Source: Actinomycetota bacterium (GTDB lineage: Bacteria > Actinomycetota > Acidimicrobiia > IMCC26256 > PALSA-555). From it: a stretch of 64,000 bases of DNA. Position numbers and translations under genes: made by a program. Numbering within the stretch: position 1 is the first letter of the stretch; each line of letters starts with the position of its first letter. The notes below the pieces were generated by a model that was given only the letters and a program-made list of their open reading frames with translations, did no database searches and was not told the origin of the DNA. The stretch lies in NCBI GenBank assembly GCA_016870355.1, contig VGBR01000013.1:1-64000 (forward strand). The letters run 5' to 3'. Positions 7,834-16,568 of this stretch are shown here, piece after piece.

Positions 7834-9699
7834 CTAGACGGGGGCGCTGAGCTCCTCGTTCTTGCGGCCGTAGGGGATGGACGTCACCGCGGTGTTGTGA
7901 CGGAAGAGGAGCTTGCCCTTCAGCACGAGCACGCTCTGGTTGTGAAGGAGCTGCTGCCACCAGTGCTGCGTGTAGAGCTCGGGGATGATGACGGTGACCA
8001 TCGAACCGGGCCAGCGCTGCTGTAGCTCGTCGACGTACTGCAACGTCGCGTCGGTGAACTCCCCTGCCGACGACTGCACGACCTCCAGCGGCACCGGCAG
8101 GTCGTACTCCGCCCACTGCTTCTCGGCTCGTTCGGCTTCAATGCCATCAGCTACCACGGTCACTGCCACGAGGTGATCGGACGACGTTGACCGCGCGAAC
8201 GACACCGCGTTGAACACACCAGGGTTGACGTCGTGCGCCAAGATCACGAACACGTTCTTGCGGTCCGGCGGCTTCCAGTCGGGCGGCACGCGCAAGGTGT
8301 TGGCGACGCGGGTGTAGTGGCGTCGGATGCCCTTGAACAGCAGCACGATGAGCGGGATCACCACGATCGGCACCCACGCGCCACTCGAGAACTTCGTGAC
8401 GCCGACGATCAGCAGAACGACGAGGGTGGCGGTGCCACCGATGCCATTGATCCATTGGCTCCGCTGCCAGCCCGGTTCGCGGCGCCTTCGGTGGAAGCGG
8501 ACCATCCCGAACTGCGACAGCGTGAAGCCGGTGAACACGCCCACGGCGTAGAGCGGGATCAACGACGTGGTGATGCCACCGAACGCAACCAGAAGGAACA
8601 TCGCCGCGCCGGCGAGCATGATGATCGAGTTCGAGAACACGAGGCGATCGCCGCGGTGCGCGAGCTGGCGCGGCAGGTACCCATCTCTCGCGATGATCGA
8701 CGACAGCCCCGGGAAGCCGGCGTAGGCGGTGTTCGCCGCGAGGATGAGGATGCCAGCGGTCGCGAACTGAAGCAGTACGAACGCCCAACCGTTTCCGAAC
8801 ACCGCCAGCCCGAGCTGCGCCGGCACCGTGATCTCATGGCTCGGGTACGGCCGCAGCTCTGACGCGAGCAACGACATCCCGAAGAACAGCGAACCGAGGA
8901 TCACGCCCATCCACACCAGCGTGATGGCTGCGTTCCTCGGCGACGGCCGTCGGAACGAGGGCACGCCGTTCGAGATCGCCTCGACGCCGGTGAGGGCGAC
9001 CGCACCAGACGAGAACCCCTTCAAGATGAGGAAGATGCCGAGCTCGCCGCCGGTTGCGACCCCCTCGAACCGCTCCGGGTCGAACGGCACTGGATCGATG
9101 TCACCGAAGTACACGCGCACCAGGCCGTAGACGATCAGCACGGCGACGGTGACCATGTAGATGTACGTGGGGATCGCGAACACGCGGCCCGACTCTTTGA
9201 TGCCGCGCATGTTCATCAAGGTGATGCCGACGATGAGCGCGATCCCGACGATGACGCGTGAGTCGTGCAGGTCGTGGAACTCGGGGATGGAGATGATGGC
9301 GCCGACGCCTGCCGAGATCGAGACGGCAACGGTGAGGATGTAGTCGACGAGCAGTGACGCGGCGGCCACGAGCGACGCGTTCTCGCCGATGTTCTCACGG
9401 CTGACCACGTAGGCACCACCGCCGCTCGGGTAGGCGAAGATCACCTGGCGGTACGACGTGATGACGATTGCGAGCAGGATCGCCACCACGACCGCGATCG
9501 GAACCAGCGTGTCGAGCCCGAGCGCGAGGCTCGACGCAGCCACCGCGGTGACGAACAGGATCTCCTCAGTCGCGTAGGCCGTCGACGAGATCGCGTCAGA
9601 CGAGAAGATCGCGAGCGCGATCGTCTTGGGAAGCTTCTGCTCCCCCAGCTGCGTGTTCGCGAGTGGCCGGCCGAACAGCAGGCGCTTGAAGAGGTTCAT
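7834..9699 (-). CDS. kimA: KimA-like APC-family potassium importer
   Basis: 621 residues, close to the 607 of Bacillus KimA. The N-terminus reads GRPLANTQLGEQKLPKTIAL, then ALAIFSSDAISSTAYATEEIL and a YRQVIFAYPSGGGAYVVS segment, which closely matches the KimA/YdaO group by eye. About 12 membrane helices occupy the first 450 residues, followed by a cytosolic C-terminal domain (VFVILAHDVNPGVFNAV) like that of KimA. The predicted role is proton-coupled K+ uptake. It was long annotated as an amino acid permease, so that remains the alternative. No c-di-AMP riboswitch could be recognised upstream; the gene follows a broken gene by seven bases. Confidence 0.75.
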   Translation of the reverse strand: MNLFKRLLFGRPLANTQLGEQKLPKTIALAIFSSDAISSTAYATEEILFVTAVAASSLALGLDTLVPIAVVVAILLAIVITSYRQVIFAYPSGGGAYVVSRENIGENASLVAAASLLVDYILTVAVSISAGVGAIISIPEFHDLHDSRVIVGIALIVGITLMNMRGIKESGRVFAIPTYIYMVTVAVLIVYGLVRVYFGDIDPVPFDPERFEGVATGGELGIFLILKGFSSGAVALTGVEAISNGVPSFRRPSPRNAAITLVWMGVILGSLFFGMSLLASELRPYPSHEITVPAQLGLAVFGNGWAFVLLQFATAGILILAANTAYAGFPGLSSIIARDGYLPRQLAHRGDRLVFSNSIIMLAGAAMFLLVAFGGITTSLIPLYAVGVFTGFTLSQFGMVRFHRRRREPGWQRSQWINGIGGTATLVVLLIVGVTKFSSGAWVPIVVIPLIVLLFKGIRRHYTRVANTLRVPPDWKPPDRKNVFVILAHDVNPGVFNAVSFARSTSSDHLVAVTVVADGIEAERAEKQWAEYDLPVPLEVVQSSAGEFTDATLQYVDELQQRWPGSMVTVIIPELYTQHWWQQLLHNQSVLVLKGKLLFRHNTAVTSIPYGRKNEELSAPV

Positions 9700-9706
9700 A
9701 CGACGG

Positions 9707-10053
9707 TCACCATTCTCCGCCGCCTGAAGGTGGCTGCTGGGCGATGGTGGCGAGGTCGGCGTCAGCGGTCATGGCGATGGCACTCCCGAGCCGATCGGCG
9801 AGCGCGACTGCGACGACGCGATCCTCGATCGTGACCGTCACCTGCGGATCCCCGAGCAGCACCAAGCGAGCAGCCTCGCACCCGCGAGCGGCACAGGCAG
9901 TTCGAGGCCGTCGCGTGGGAGCGCGAACCCCCCGTCCACGTAGCGATGCTCGGACTGGTGGATCGTTCCGCCCCGCTCGAGCCGGGGCAGGACCCAGGTG
10001 AACGGCGGGAGCTCGACCCCGCAGTCGAATCGCCGCGGTCGTCACAACGAGCA
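9707..10053 (-). pseudogene. Frameshifted gene of unknown function
   Basis: Coding-like sequence continues across two frames. One frame reads RRFDCGVELPPFTWVLPRL and RYVDGGFALPRDGLELPVPL from about 10040 to 9880. The protein-like sequence then continues in another frame as VLLGDPQVTVTIEDRVV and MTADADLATIAQQPPSGGG to a stop at 9707. A further shift near 10045 would connect it to an ATG at 10053. Either the gene is decaying or single-base sequence errors are present. No family was recognised; it lies directly upstream of the KimA-like gene on the same strand. Confidence 0.45.
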
Positions 10054-10103
10054 TGTTTCCGGTGGACGAATCGGAGCCACGTGCGACCGGCACGGCGCGC
10101 AAG

Positions 10104-10739
10104 CTACTCATGGGCGCGGTGGGCCCAGACCGCGAAGAGTGGGTCGCCGACGTGTGTCGGCGGTGTGCGCCGCTGCGCGATCGGCTCGTCCCAGCCGGTA
10201 GAGCGACGGAAGTACTCGCTCACGATCTGGAGGTGCTCCTCGTCGCTCGTCATGAGCCAGCCGCGGATCGCCTTCGTCGGGAACAAGCGATTCGAGAAGG
10301 TGCACACGAACGGCCCGCCCGGTCGCAGGATCCGCGCGACCTCGTCGAACACTTCGAGTGGACGCACGAGGTAGTCGACCGACACGCAGCACACGGCGGC
10401 CTCGAACGACGCGTCGGTGAACGGGAGCGCGGGATCAGCGTTCACGTCGTGAACCACCCAATCCGCGGCCTGCGGGTTCTGTGCCAGCTCGACGTGGTTC
10501 ATCCCCAAGGCGACGAGCCGCGCCGGCGTCGCCGCGAAGTGCGACACCCATGACGAACAGAGGTCGAGCACCTCGCCGGTGATGCCGAGCTCGGCGTAGA
10601 GGTCGCCGACGGCCGCGATCGCGCCGTCGTCGATGTGCGTGACAAGTCGCGGCGGTGCGTAGAAGAAGCTGTCGGGCGACTCGTCCTGACGGGCGAAGAA
10701 GTGCGCAGGAAACGCGTCGCACCGCGCGTCGTGTCCCAC
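10104..10739 (-). CDS. SAM-dependent methyltransferase
   Basis: 211 residues of the class I Rossmann methyltransferase type. The SAM-binding motif I region is EVLDLCSSWVSHF (with Cys and Ser in place of the usual glycines), the acidic strand end is NHVELAQNPQ, motif II is DASFEAAVCCVSVDYL, and RILRPGGPFVCTFSN is the post-motif strand. It starts with GTG at 10739. A crotonase remnant ends six bases upstream of it on the same strand, so the two may once have been cotranscribed. The substrate cannot be inferred. Confidence 0.78.
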   Translation of the reverse strand: MGHDARCDAFPAHFFARQDESPDSFFYAPPRLVTHIDDGAIAAVGDLYAELGITGEVLDLCSSWVSHFAATPARLVALGMNHVELAQNPQAADWVVHDVNADPALPFTDASFEAAVCCVSVDYLVRPLEVFDEVARILRPGGPFVCTFSNRLFPTKAIRGWLMTSDEEHLQIVSEYFRRSTGWDEPIAQRRTPPTHVGDPLFAVWAHRAHE

Positions 10740-10745
10740 GATGGT

Positions 10746-10916
10746 CTAGGCCTCGCCGCGCAACGTTGCCGCCGCGGCGTCGGGATCGGCGGCCCGCAGG
10801 TCGGCCGCCACCTGCACGCCCTCGGCCACGAACGCGGGATCCATCGCATTCGCCGGTGGGCGGGTGATGCACACCACGGCCACACCGCCGTCGTCGGTCA
10901 CCGTGATGTTCGGCAT
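10746..10916 (-). pseudogene. Remnant of an enoyl-CoA hydratase (N-terminal fragment)
   Basis: A 56-codon frame. The first 43 residues look like the start of a crotonase: a GGVAVVCITRPPANAMD strand-turn segment, then an AADLRAADPDA helix. A full enzyme would continue with the oxyanion-hole region (GAGxxFSAGxDL) for another 200 residues. Instead the frame ends after AAATLRGEA. The last few residues could be the original C-terminus after an internal deletion. It cannot be an active hydratase. Confidence 0.6.
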
Positions 10917-11047
10917 CGAGCTCCCCTCTCTTGCCACGCTACGAGCCTTTGCTGCCACCGGAAGAGTCCGAACGTGCGCCACGGGTGAACCCGACTGTGC
11001 TGAACTTGCGCTACTCCGGCGGGTTGCCGCCGGCGGGGGGGGGTGGG

Positions 11048-11794
11048 ATGGCCGATCACGAAGTGCCCCAACAGTGGGCCGCGGACCCGAGCGGGCGGCA
11101 TCGCTTCCGCTTCTGGGACGGCACGCGCTGGACCGGGCACGTCTACGACGGGCCGACGCCACCGAGTGGTCCGCCCCGGGAGCCGGGCGAGCGGATGGTC
11201 GTGGACGCGCCCGGCCACTACGAGCCGGCCGCCGAAGCGGAGCCGATCGAAGACGGTGACGAGGACGCGCCCCGGAGTCGCCGGAGCCGGGGTGGTGGCA
11301 GGGCCGGAGCCGATCCGATGCGAGCGCAGTTCTGGAAGGGCGCAGCCGCGGGCGGTGCCGTGATGGCGGTGATCGCGATCATCGCCAACGTCGCGCTCGG
11401 CGGCGGCGACGCCGGCGTGTCGACCACGTCGACCACCAAGGACAAGACGACCACGACGACCGCTGCAGTCACGACCACGATTGCGCCTCCAACCACGCTC
11501 GCACCCGGGCGGCCGGCGTCGGAGGTGCGCGTGATCGTGTTGAACGGTTCGGGCAAGGGTGGCGCGGCGAGCACGCTGCAGGCTGAGCTCAAGACGAAGG
11601 GCTACCAGGTACCGTCGATCGGCAATGCCGACGTCGTGCAGGGTACGACGGTCGGGTGCCGCGCCGGCTTCGAGGCTGAGGCTGCGCAGCTCGCGGTGGT
11701 AGTCGGCACCGGCGCAGTGGTTGGCGCGTTCCCGAACCCCGAACCAGCCGGCGCATCCGAAGCCGACTGCGTCGTCACGATCGGAACGACTTAG
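11048..11794 (+). CDS. DUF2510 membrane protein with LytR C-terminal domain
   Basis: 248 residues in three parts. The N-terminal DUF2510 motif (WAADPSGRHRFRFWDGTRWTG region, about 10-32) is followed by an acidic/Arg-rich linker, one membrane helix (about 100-117), a Thr-rich spacer, and a LytR_C domain from about 158 (EVRVIVLNGSGKGGAASTL). LytR_C domains occur on the outer face of envelope proteins linked to cell-wall polymer attachment; the exact role here is unknown. The ATG at 11048 follows a G-rich run. The stop overlaps the stop of the convergent flavoprotein gene by four bases (11791-11794). Confidence 0.8.
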   Translation: MADHEVPQQWAADPSGRHRFRFWDGTRWTGHVYDGPTPPSGPPREPGERMVVDAPGHYEPAAEAEPIEDGDEDAPRSRRSRGGGRAGADPMRAQFWKGAAAGGAVMAVIAIIANVALGGGDAGVSTTSTTKDKTTTTTAAVTTTIAPPTTLAPGRPASEVRVIVLNGSGKGGAASTLQAELKTKGYQVPSIGNADVVQGTTVGCRAGFEAEAAQLAVVVGTGAVVGAFPNPEPAGASEADCVVTIGTT

Positions 11795-12921
11795 CCGAAC
11801 CAGCGGCGCAATCTGCTGACGCCGAACTCCTTCTTCTCGGCCGCACCGTGTTCGCTTGGTGGTGAGTACGTGCCGTGCGGTGGGCCGTCGCCGAGGAACT
11901 CGACGTTCGCGCCACCCACGAGTCCGCCGCCGAAGTCGATGTAGCACGTCGCTTGGCCGGTGTACGGCGGCGCGTCCCCACCGTCGCGCAGGCGCGTCAT
12001 CAGCACGTCACCCACGGTCTTGGCTTCGCCTTCGGCGAACACGCCCGCGCGCGGGACGGGCACGCTGGTGACGTCACCCACCGCGTACACGTCGGGGAAC
12101 TTGGTCGCGAAGGTTGCCAGATCGACACCGATCCAGCCGTCTTCCTCGGTCAGCCCGCTGCTCACGACGACGGGCGGCGCGACGTGCACTGGGATCGCAA
12201 GGAAGAGGTCGTACGCGAGGGTGCGGCCGTCCTCGATCGTCGCGACGTGTGCGGCGGGGTCGAGCGCGGTGACCTTGGACGTAGGCCAGAACTCGATGTC
12301 GCGCGCCGCGAGCTCGCTGAGGATCCCCTGCGACACCTCGGCCGAGATCGGCACCGGTGCCGGCAACGGTGTGAGCACGTAGATCTTCGACGCGGCGCGG
12401 ATGCCGCGCTCCTCGAGCCGCTCGTGGAGCAGGAACGCGGTCTCGAAGGGCGCCGGCGGGCACTTGAAGAACGGGCCGAGCACACCGATCACGACCGTCC
12501 CGCCTTCGAACGCTTCGAGCGGGCGGCGCGCGGCCGCGGCGCCCGACACGGAATAGAACTCGTTGCCGTCCTCGACCACGCCGGGTGTCGCGTCGGGATC
12601 GAGGTCGGCACCGAGCGCGATCACCAAGATGTCGGCGTCATGCGTGCCCGCGTCGGTGACGACGCGCTTGGCGACCGGGTCGATCGAGGTGACCGTCTCC
12701 TGACGGAACGTGACGCCCGGCTTCACGATGTCGCGGTAGTACGACCGAACCTCGTCGGGCTGCCGAACGCCGAACATCACGTCGAGCTTGGCGAAGCCCA
12801 ACACGAACGAGTCGCTCTGGTCGATCAGCGTCACCTGGACGCCGTCACCGAGCTCCTCGGAGAGACGGCTCGACAGCTCGAGTCCACCGAAGCCGGCGCC
12901 GAGGATGACGACCCGTTTCAT
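11791..12921 (-). CDS. FAD-dependent pyridine nucleotide-disulfide-type oxidoreductase (sulfide:quinone reductase-like)
   Basis: 376 residues. FAD Rossmann motif GAGFGGLE at 8-15, ADILVIALGADLD in the middle and DVYAVGDVTSVPVP near 300 for the second FAD contact are typical of the NDH-2/SQR superfamily. The conserved pattern LGPFFKCPPAPFE holds Cys at about 157, the place where SQR-like enzymes carry a redox Cys. Oxidation of sulfide or another donor is possible but unproven. It ends in YIDFGGGLVGGANVEFL, a membrane-association-like C-terminus seen in SQR-like proteins. Convergent with the LytR_C gene, with overlapping stops. Confidence 0.78.
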   Translation of the reverse strand: MKRVVILGAGFGGLELSSRLSEELGDGVQVTLIDQSDSFVLGFAKLDVMFGVRQPDEVRSYYRDIVKPGVTFRQETVTSIDPVAKRVVTDAGTHDADILVIALGADLDPDATPGVVEDGNEFYSVSGAAAARRPLEAFEGGTVVIGVLGPFFKCPPAPFETAFLLHERLEERGIRAASKIYVLTPLPAPVPISAEVSQGILSELAARDIEFWPTSKVTALDPAAHVATIEDGRTLAYDLFLAIPVHVAPPVVVSSGLTEEDGWIGVDLATFATKFPDVYAVGDVTSVPVPRAGVFAEGEAKTVGDVLMTRLRDGGDAPPYTGQATCYIDFGGGLVGGANVEFLGDGPPHGTYSPPSEHGAAEKKEFGVSRLRRWFG

Positions 12922-12969
12922 GGCCGGCAGTCTGGCAGGCTGGGGCGGACACGGCGATCGGGGGGAACC

Positions 12970-14433
12970 GTGGCCGACGATGGGATGACCCGCCGTGAGC
13001 TCCTGAGTTCGGGCCTCGCGCTCGGTGCCGGGATCGCACTCGAACCGATGTTGCGGCGAGTCGCGCACATGCCGGGCATCACCACCGCCGCCGCGACGCC
13101 CGGCAGCCTCACCGACATCGAGCACGTCATCTTCATGATGCAAGAGAACCGGTCGTTCGATCACTACTTCGGCGCGCTCCGCGGTGTGCGCGGCTTCGGT
13201 GACAAGGACAACCAGGAAGCGTTCGAGCAGGTCGACCGGATGGGCAAGACCGTCTACCCGTTCCGCATCGACGTGGAGAGGAGCGGCGGCGGTTGCACGA
13301 TCGACCCCGACCACTCGTGGTACGGCCAGCACAAGGGCGTGGGTGAGGACGGTTTGATGCGGGGTTGGCTCTCGACGCAGCGCGCCACGCAGGATCACGC
13401 GACGATGGGCTACGTCACCGAGGCCGACATCCCGTACACGTACGCCCTCGCGACCGAGTTCACCGTGTGCGACCGTTACTTCTGCTCGGCGCAGGGACCG
13501 ACCGACCCGAACCGCAGCTACTTCATGAGCGGCACCCTCGATCCCGACGGGGTCGCGGGCGGACCGATCCTCAGCTCGGGGCAACCTGGCGAGCGACCGC
13601 CGCAGTACACCTGGACGACGATGCCGGAGCGGCTCGAGGCCATGGGCATCTCGTGGCAGATCTACTCGGCGCCCGACTCGACGTTCGAGGACGGCGACAA
13701 CACCGTCATCTACTTCGAACAGTTCCACTCGAACCCGACGCTGAACGCGAAGGCGTTGGTGTCGACCTACGACGACTTCCTCGTCGACGCGGCGGCGGGG
13801 AACCTGCCACAGGTGTCGTGGCTGATCTCGCCCGTCGCGATCCTCGAGCACCCGCTCCAGAGCACACCGCAGCACGGACAGCTGTCGTTCGAGAAGGTGT
13901 TCAAGGCGATCACTGCGAACAAGGACGCGTGGGCGAAGACGGCGCTCGTCATCACCTACGACGAGAACGGCGGCTACATGGACCATGTGCCGCCGCCCCT
14001 CCCGGAGCCGGGCACGCCGGGTGAGTTCATCACGGTCAGTCCGCTGCCCTTCGAGACGACCGAGATCGCCGGCCCGATCGGGCTCGGCCCGCGCGTGCCG
14101 ACGACAATCATCTCTCCGTACAGCCGCGGTGGGTTCGTGTGCTCCGACGTGTTCGACCACACATCCACGTTGCGCTTCCTCGAGACGCGCTTCGGCGTTG
14201 AGGTGCCGAACCTGTCCGCGTGGCGTCGCGAGACGTGCGGCGACCTCACGAGCGCCTTCAACTTCGCGGAGCCTGACTTCTCGATCCCGAAGATGCCGAA
14301 GCCGCGCACCGGGCTGCCGGAGCCGGGCCGGGTGTGCACGCCGGTGATCCGGTTCATCGACTACCCGAAGCCCAAAGACATCCCGAAGCAACCGAAGGGC
14401 AAGGCCAAGCGCCCGAGTGGCCCCGTCAGCTAG
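12970..14433 (+). CDS. Tat-exported phospholipase C / acid phosphatase-like phosphoesterase
   Basis: 487 residues from the GTG at 12970, chosen because a GGGGGA Shine-Dalgarno precedes it; an in-frame ATG at 12985 is the alternative. The N-terminus TRRELLSSGLALGAGIAL is a twin-arginine export signal. The catalytic block MMQENRSFDHYFG and the later TYDENGGYMDHVPPP are the two hallmark motifs of the plc/AcpA phosphoesterase family, which cleaves phospholipid head groups or phosphomonoesters outside the cell. The C-terminus is Lys/Pro-rich. Its TAG overlaps the stop of an antisense gene remnant. Confidence 0.86.
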   Translation: MADDGMTRRELLSSGLALGAGIALEPMLRRVAHMPGITTAAATPGSLTDIEHVIFMMQENRSFDHYFGALRGVRGFGDKDNQEAFEQVDRMGKTVYPFRIDVERSGGGCTIDPDHSWYGQHKGVGEDGLMRGWLSTQRATQDHATMGYVTEADIPYTYALATEFTVCDRYFCSAQGPTDPNRSYFMSGTLDPDGVAGGPILSSGQPGERPPQYTWTTMPERLEAMGISWQIYSAPDSTFEDGDNTVIYFEQFHSNPTLNAKALVSTYDDFLVDAAAGNLPQVSWLISPVAILEHPLQSTPQHGQLSFEKVFKAITANKDAWAKTALVITYDENGGYMDHVPPPLPEPGTPGEFITVSPLPFETTEIAGPIGLGPRVPTTIISPYSRGGFVCSDVFDHTSTLRFLETRFGVEVPNLSAWRRETCGDLTSAFNFAEPDFSIPKMPKPRTGLPEPGRVCTPVIRFIDYPKPKDIPKQPKGKAKRPSGPVS

Positions 14434-14537
14434 CCAACTTCGGTTGGGACGAACTCGCCGTCTTCGACCTGGTAGAGGGTGAAGACGATGTTCGTGGTGT
14501 CGCCGAACTCGTCGAACTGGATCTTGCCGCTGGACGC
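14430..14537 (-). pseudogene. C-terminal remnant of a branched-chain amino acid ABC substrate-binding protein
   Basis: 35 codons read GKIQFDEFGDTTN, then IVFTLYQVEDGEFVP and a stop. This is the familiar C-terminal end of LivK-type periplasmic binding proteins. An in-frame TAG lies directly upstream (14538-14540) and no binding-protein sequence precedes it, so the rest of the gene is gone. Its stop overlaps the phosphoesterase stop by four bases (14430-14433). Confidence 0.65.
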
Positions 14538-14546
14538 CTAGCGGCT

Positions 14547-15377
14547 CTACTGCGGAAGATTCACTTCGGGGTCGAAGCTGAGCTCGAGCTTGCCGGTCAT
14601 GAGCGCGCCGAGCGTGCCGCCGTCGGTCACGAAGTTCTCACCCGACACGTACGACGCGGCGCGTGAGTTCAGGAAGATCAGCGGGTACGCCTGCTCCTCC
14701 GGCTTCGACCGCCGACCAGCACCGGCCGTGAACTGGTCGATGAGGTCCTTGCCGGCGAAGTCTTCGAACGCCGGCATCATCGGCGTGTCGGTCGGGCCGG
14801 GGCTGATGCAGTTCACGCGGATGTTGCGAGCCATGAGATCCATCGCTGCGTAGTGCGTCCAGACGCAGATCGCTTCCTTCGACGGCGTGTAGCCGGTGGC
14901 GATCTCCTCGGGATGCTCCTCGCACCACTTCTTCGCCTCCGCGAAGCCGTTCGTGGTGACGAGCGGCATCCACTTGGCGATGTTGGCGAGGTACCCGCTA
15001 CCGGCCGTCGACGAGATGCTCGCGATCGCGCCGCCGCCGTCGGTCATGAGGTCGATGCACAGCTCAGCGAGGTGTCGCATCGCGACGAAGTTGACGATCA
15101 TCGTGTCGAGGTCGGAGAAGGGCGGGCCGGGAAGGCCGGCGCAGTTGAAGAGCGCGTGCACCGGACCGCCGATCTTGTCGATCGCGGCGGCCGTGGCGTC
15201 GGGGTCTTTGAGGTCGGCCGACTGGTAGCTCTTCACGTCGACCGGCGGCTCCTTGAGATCGAGCACGTGGATCTCGGCCCCGAGGCGTGCGAGCTCCGTG
15301 GTCGTGGCCGCACCCATGCCGGCGCCGCCACCGCCGCTGACGACGACCCGCATGCCTTCGTAGTCCCACAGCCCCAT
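14547..15377 (-). CDS. Short-chain dehydrogenase/reductase
   Basis: 276 residues. NAD(P) motif VVVSGGGGAGMG near 11-22, NCAG-type motif FNCAGLPG near 88, the active Ser-containing SISSTAGSG strand, and the catalytic YTPSK motif. A segment between SISSTAGSG and YTPSK (AKWMPLVTTNGFAEAKKWCEEHPE) is longer than in most SDRs and resembles the 3-alpha-hydroxysteroid dehydrogenase-like subgroup. A purine-rich AAAGAGGAC precedes the ATG. It probably oxidises or reduces a hydroxy/keto lipid or steroid, but the substrate is inference. Divergent from the NlpC/P60 gene. Confidence 0.83.
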   Translation of the reverse strand: MGLWDYEGMRVVVSGGGGAGMGAATTTELARLGAEIHVLDLKEPPVDVKSYQSADLKDPDATAAAIDKIGGPVHALFNCAGLPGPPFSDLDTMIVNFVAMRHLAELCIDLMTDGGGAIASISSTAGSGYLANIAKWMPLVTTNGFAEAKKWCEEHPEEIATGYTPSKEAICVWTHYAAMDLMARNIRVNCISPGPTDTPMMPAFEDFAGKDLIDQFTAGAGRRSKPEEQAYPLIFLNSRAASYVSGENFVTDGGTLGALMTGKLELSFDPEVNLPQ

Positions 15378-15487
15378 TGCCCGTCCTCTTTCTCTCCGCT
15401 CTCAGCGCCCTTGCCGTACGGGCGCGGACTCTACCGACAGCCACGGCAGTTGAGCCCCGAACGTCAGCCCCGATAGCCTCATCTGCC

Positions 15488-16537
15488 TTGTTTCACCACT
15501 TTCGCAACATCTGTCTCGTCGCGCTCGGGGTCGGGTCGTTGACGGCCTCGGTGGTCGCTCCGGCCGCCGCCCAGACCATCGACGACAAGCGGGCGCAAGC
15601 GCTCAGGCTCACCGCGCAGATCCAGTCGACCAACCAGGAGCTCAGTGCCAAGGGTGAGGAGCTCAACGCCGCACAGCTCCAGCTCGACGCCGCCGACGCG
15701 CAGCTCGCTGCCGCCGAGGCGCAGGTGGTGGCGACGAAAGCGGCGATCGCGGCGCTGAAGGAAGAGCTCCAGGTGCGGGCGGCCGCGGTCTACCGGCGCG
15801 CGGGCACGCAGACCGGCCTCGAAGACCTCGATGCACGAAGCGCACAGGAGCTCGCCAGCCGCGAGCAGTACGCGGAGGCACAGTCCGACGCCGACAACGC
15901 GCTGGTCGACCAGCTCGCGGCCGCGAAGGACGATCTGTCCGAGCAACGGGACCTCGCGCGCTCCGCCCGCGACGACGCGGCGGTGGTGCGCGACCAAGTG
16001 GCGACAACCAAGGCGCAGCTCGACGCCTTGTCGGCGCAACAGCAGGCCCTGCTCGCGCAGGTGAAGGGCGAGATCGCACAGCTCATCGAAGACGAGATGC
16101 ACCGCCTCGAAGCGCAAGCGCTCGCACTGGCGCGCGCCACCTACGGCGTGAGCGCGGGCAACTATCAGAACTTGCCTCCGCCGGGTCCGTCGACCGTGAA
16201 GGCGATCGAGTTCGCATACGCGCAGCTCGGCAAGACCTACGTGTACGCCGCTTCCGGACCCGACCACTACGACTGCTCGGGTCTGGTGATGGCTGCGTTC
16301 AAGTCGGCCGGCGTGAACCTCCCGCACTACTCGGGCGCGCAGTACGCGATGTTCCCAAAGGTGCCGCTCGACGGGATGATGCGCGGCGACCTCATCGTGT
16401 GGGGTTCGCGTGGTAGCAGCCACGTCGCGATCTACCTCGGCGACGGGAAGATCATCGAGTCGGGTGGCACGGGGCACGACGTGCATGTCGGGCCAATCTG
16501 GGGCAAGCCCTTCGGCGCGGTGCGGGTCACCAAGTAG
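15488..16537 (+). CDS. Secreted NlpC/P60 peptidoglycan endopeptidase (RipA-like)
   Basis: 349 residues from a TTG at 15488, chosen so that the signal peptide (about 1-29, ending APAAAQ) begins the protein; an ATG at 15377 would add 37 non-signal residues and overlap the divergent gene. A long Ala/Gln/Leu coiled coil (31-215) precedes the catalytic NlpC/P60 domain (about 235-349) with nucleophile Cys263 (HYDCSGLV) and His312 (SSHVAIYLGDG). This is the layout of actinobacterial RipA-type enzymes that cut stem peptides during cell separation. Likely acts in the envelope. Confidence 0.84.
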   Translation: MFHHFRNICLVALGVGSLTASVVAPAAAQTIDDKRAQALRLTAQIQSTNQELSAKGEELNAAQLQLDAADAQLAAAEAQVVATKAAIAALKEELQVRAAAVYRRAGTQTGLEDLDARSAQELASREQYAEAQSDADNALVDQLAAAKDDLSEQRDLARSARDDAAVVRDQVATTKAQLDALSAQQQALLAQVKGEIAQLIEDEMHRLEAQALALARATYGVSAGNYQNLPPPGPSTVKAIEFAYAQLGKTYVYAASGPDHYDCSGLVMAAFKSAGVNLPHYSGAQYAMFPKVPLDGMMRGDLIVWGSRGSSHVAIYLGDGKIIESGGTGHDVHVGPIWGKPFGAVRVTK

Positions 16538-16555
16538 TCACGCGTACTGGGGGCG

Positions 16556-16561
16556 TACGAT
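16556..16561 (+). promoter_or_regulatory. Putative -10 box (TACGAT)
   Basis: TACGAT ends seven bases before the GTG at 16569; leaderless-type spacing. Confidence 0.4.
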
Positions 16562-16568
16562 CCGATCC

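Noticed and set aside
9880-9890. Stop in the broken gene near 9880 as a second selenocysteine site
   Set aside because: The protein-like sequence resumes in a different frame, so it is a frameshift, not a recoded stop in one frame.
11791-14391. Very long reverse reading frame (866 codons) running through the phosphoesterase gene, and similar long antisense frames at 5986-7413, 33890-35872, 42331-43728 and 45730-47361
   Set aside because: They are antisense to well-supported enzymes and have the Arg/His/Gly/Ala-heavy composition of high-GC antisense frames. Only the parts with independent family motifs were kept.
14538-14540. TAG upstream of the LivK-like C-terminus as recoding
   Set aside because: No binding-protein sequence continues upstream of it, so this is a remnant and not a recoded gene.
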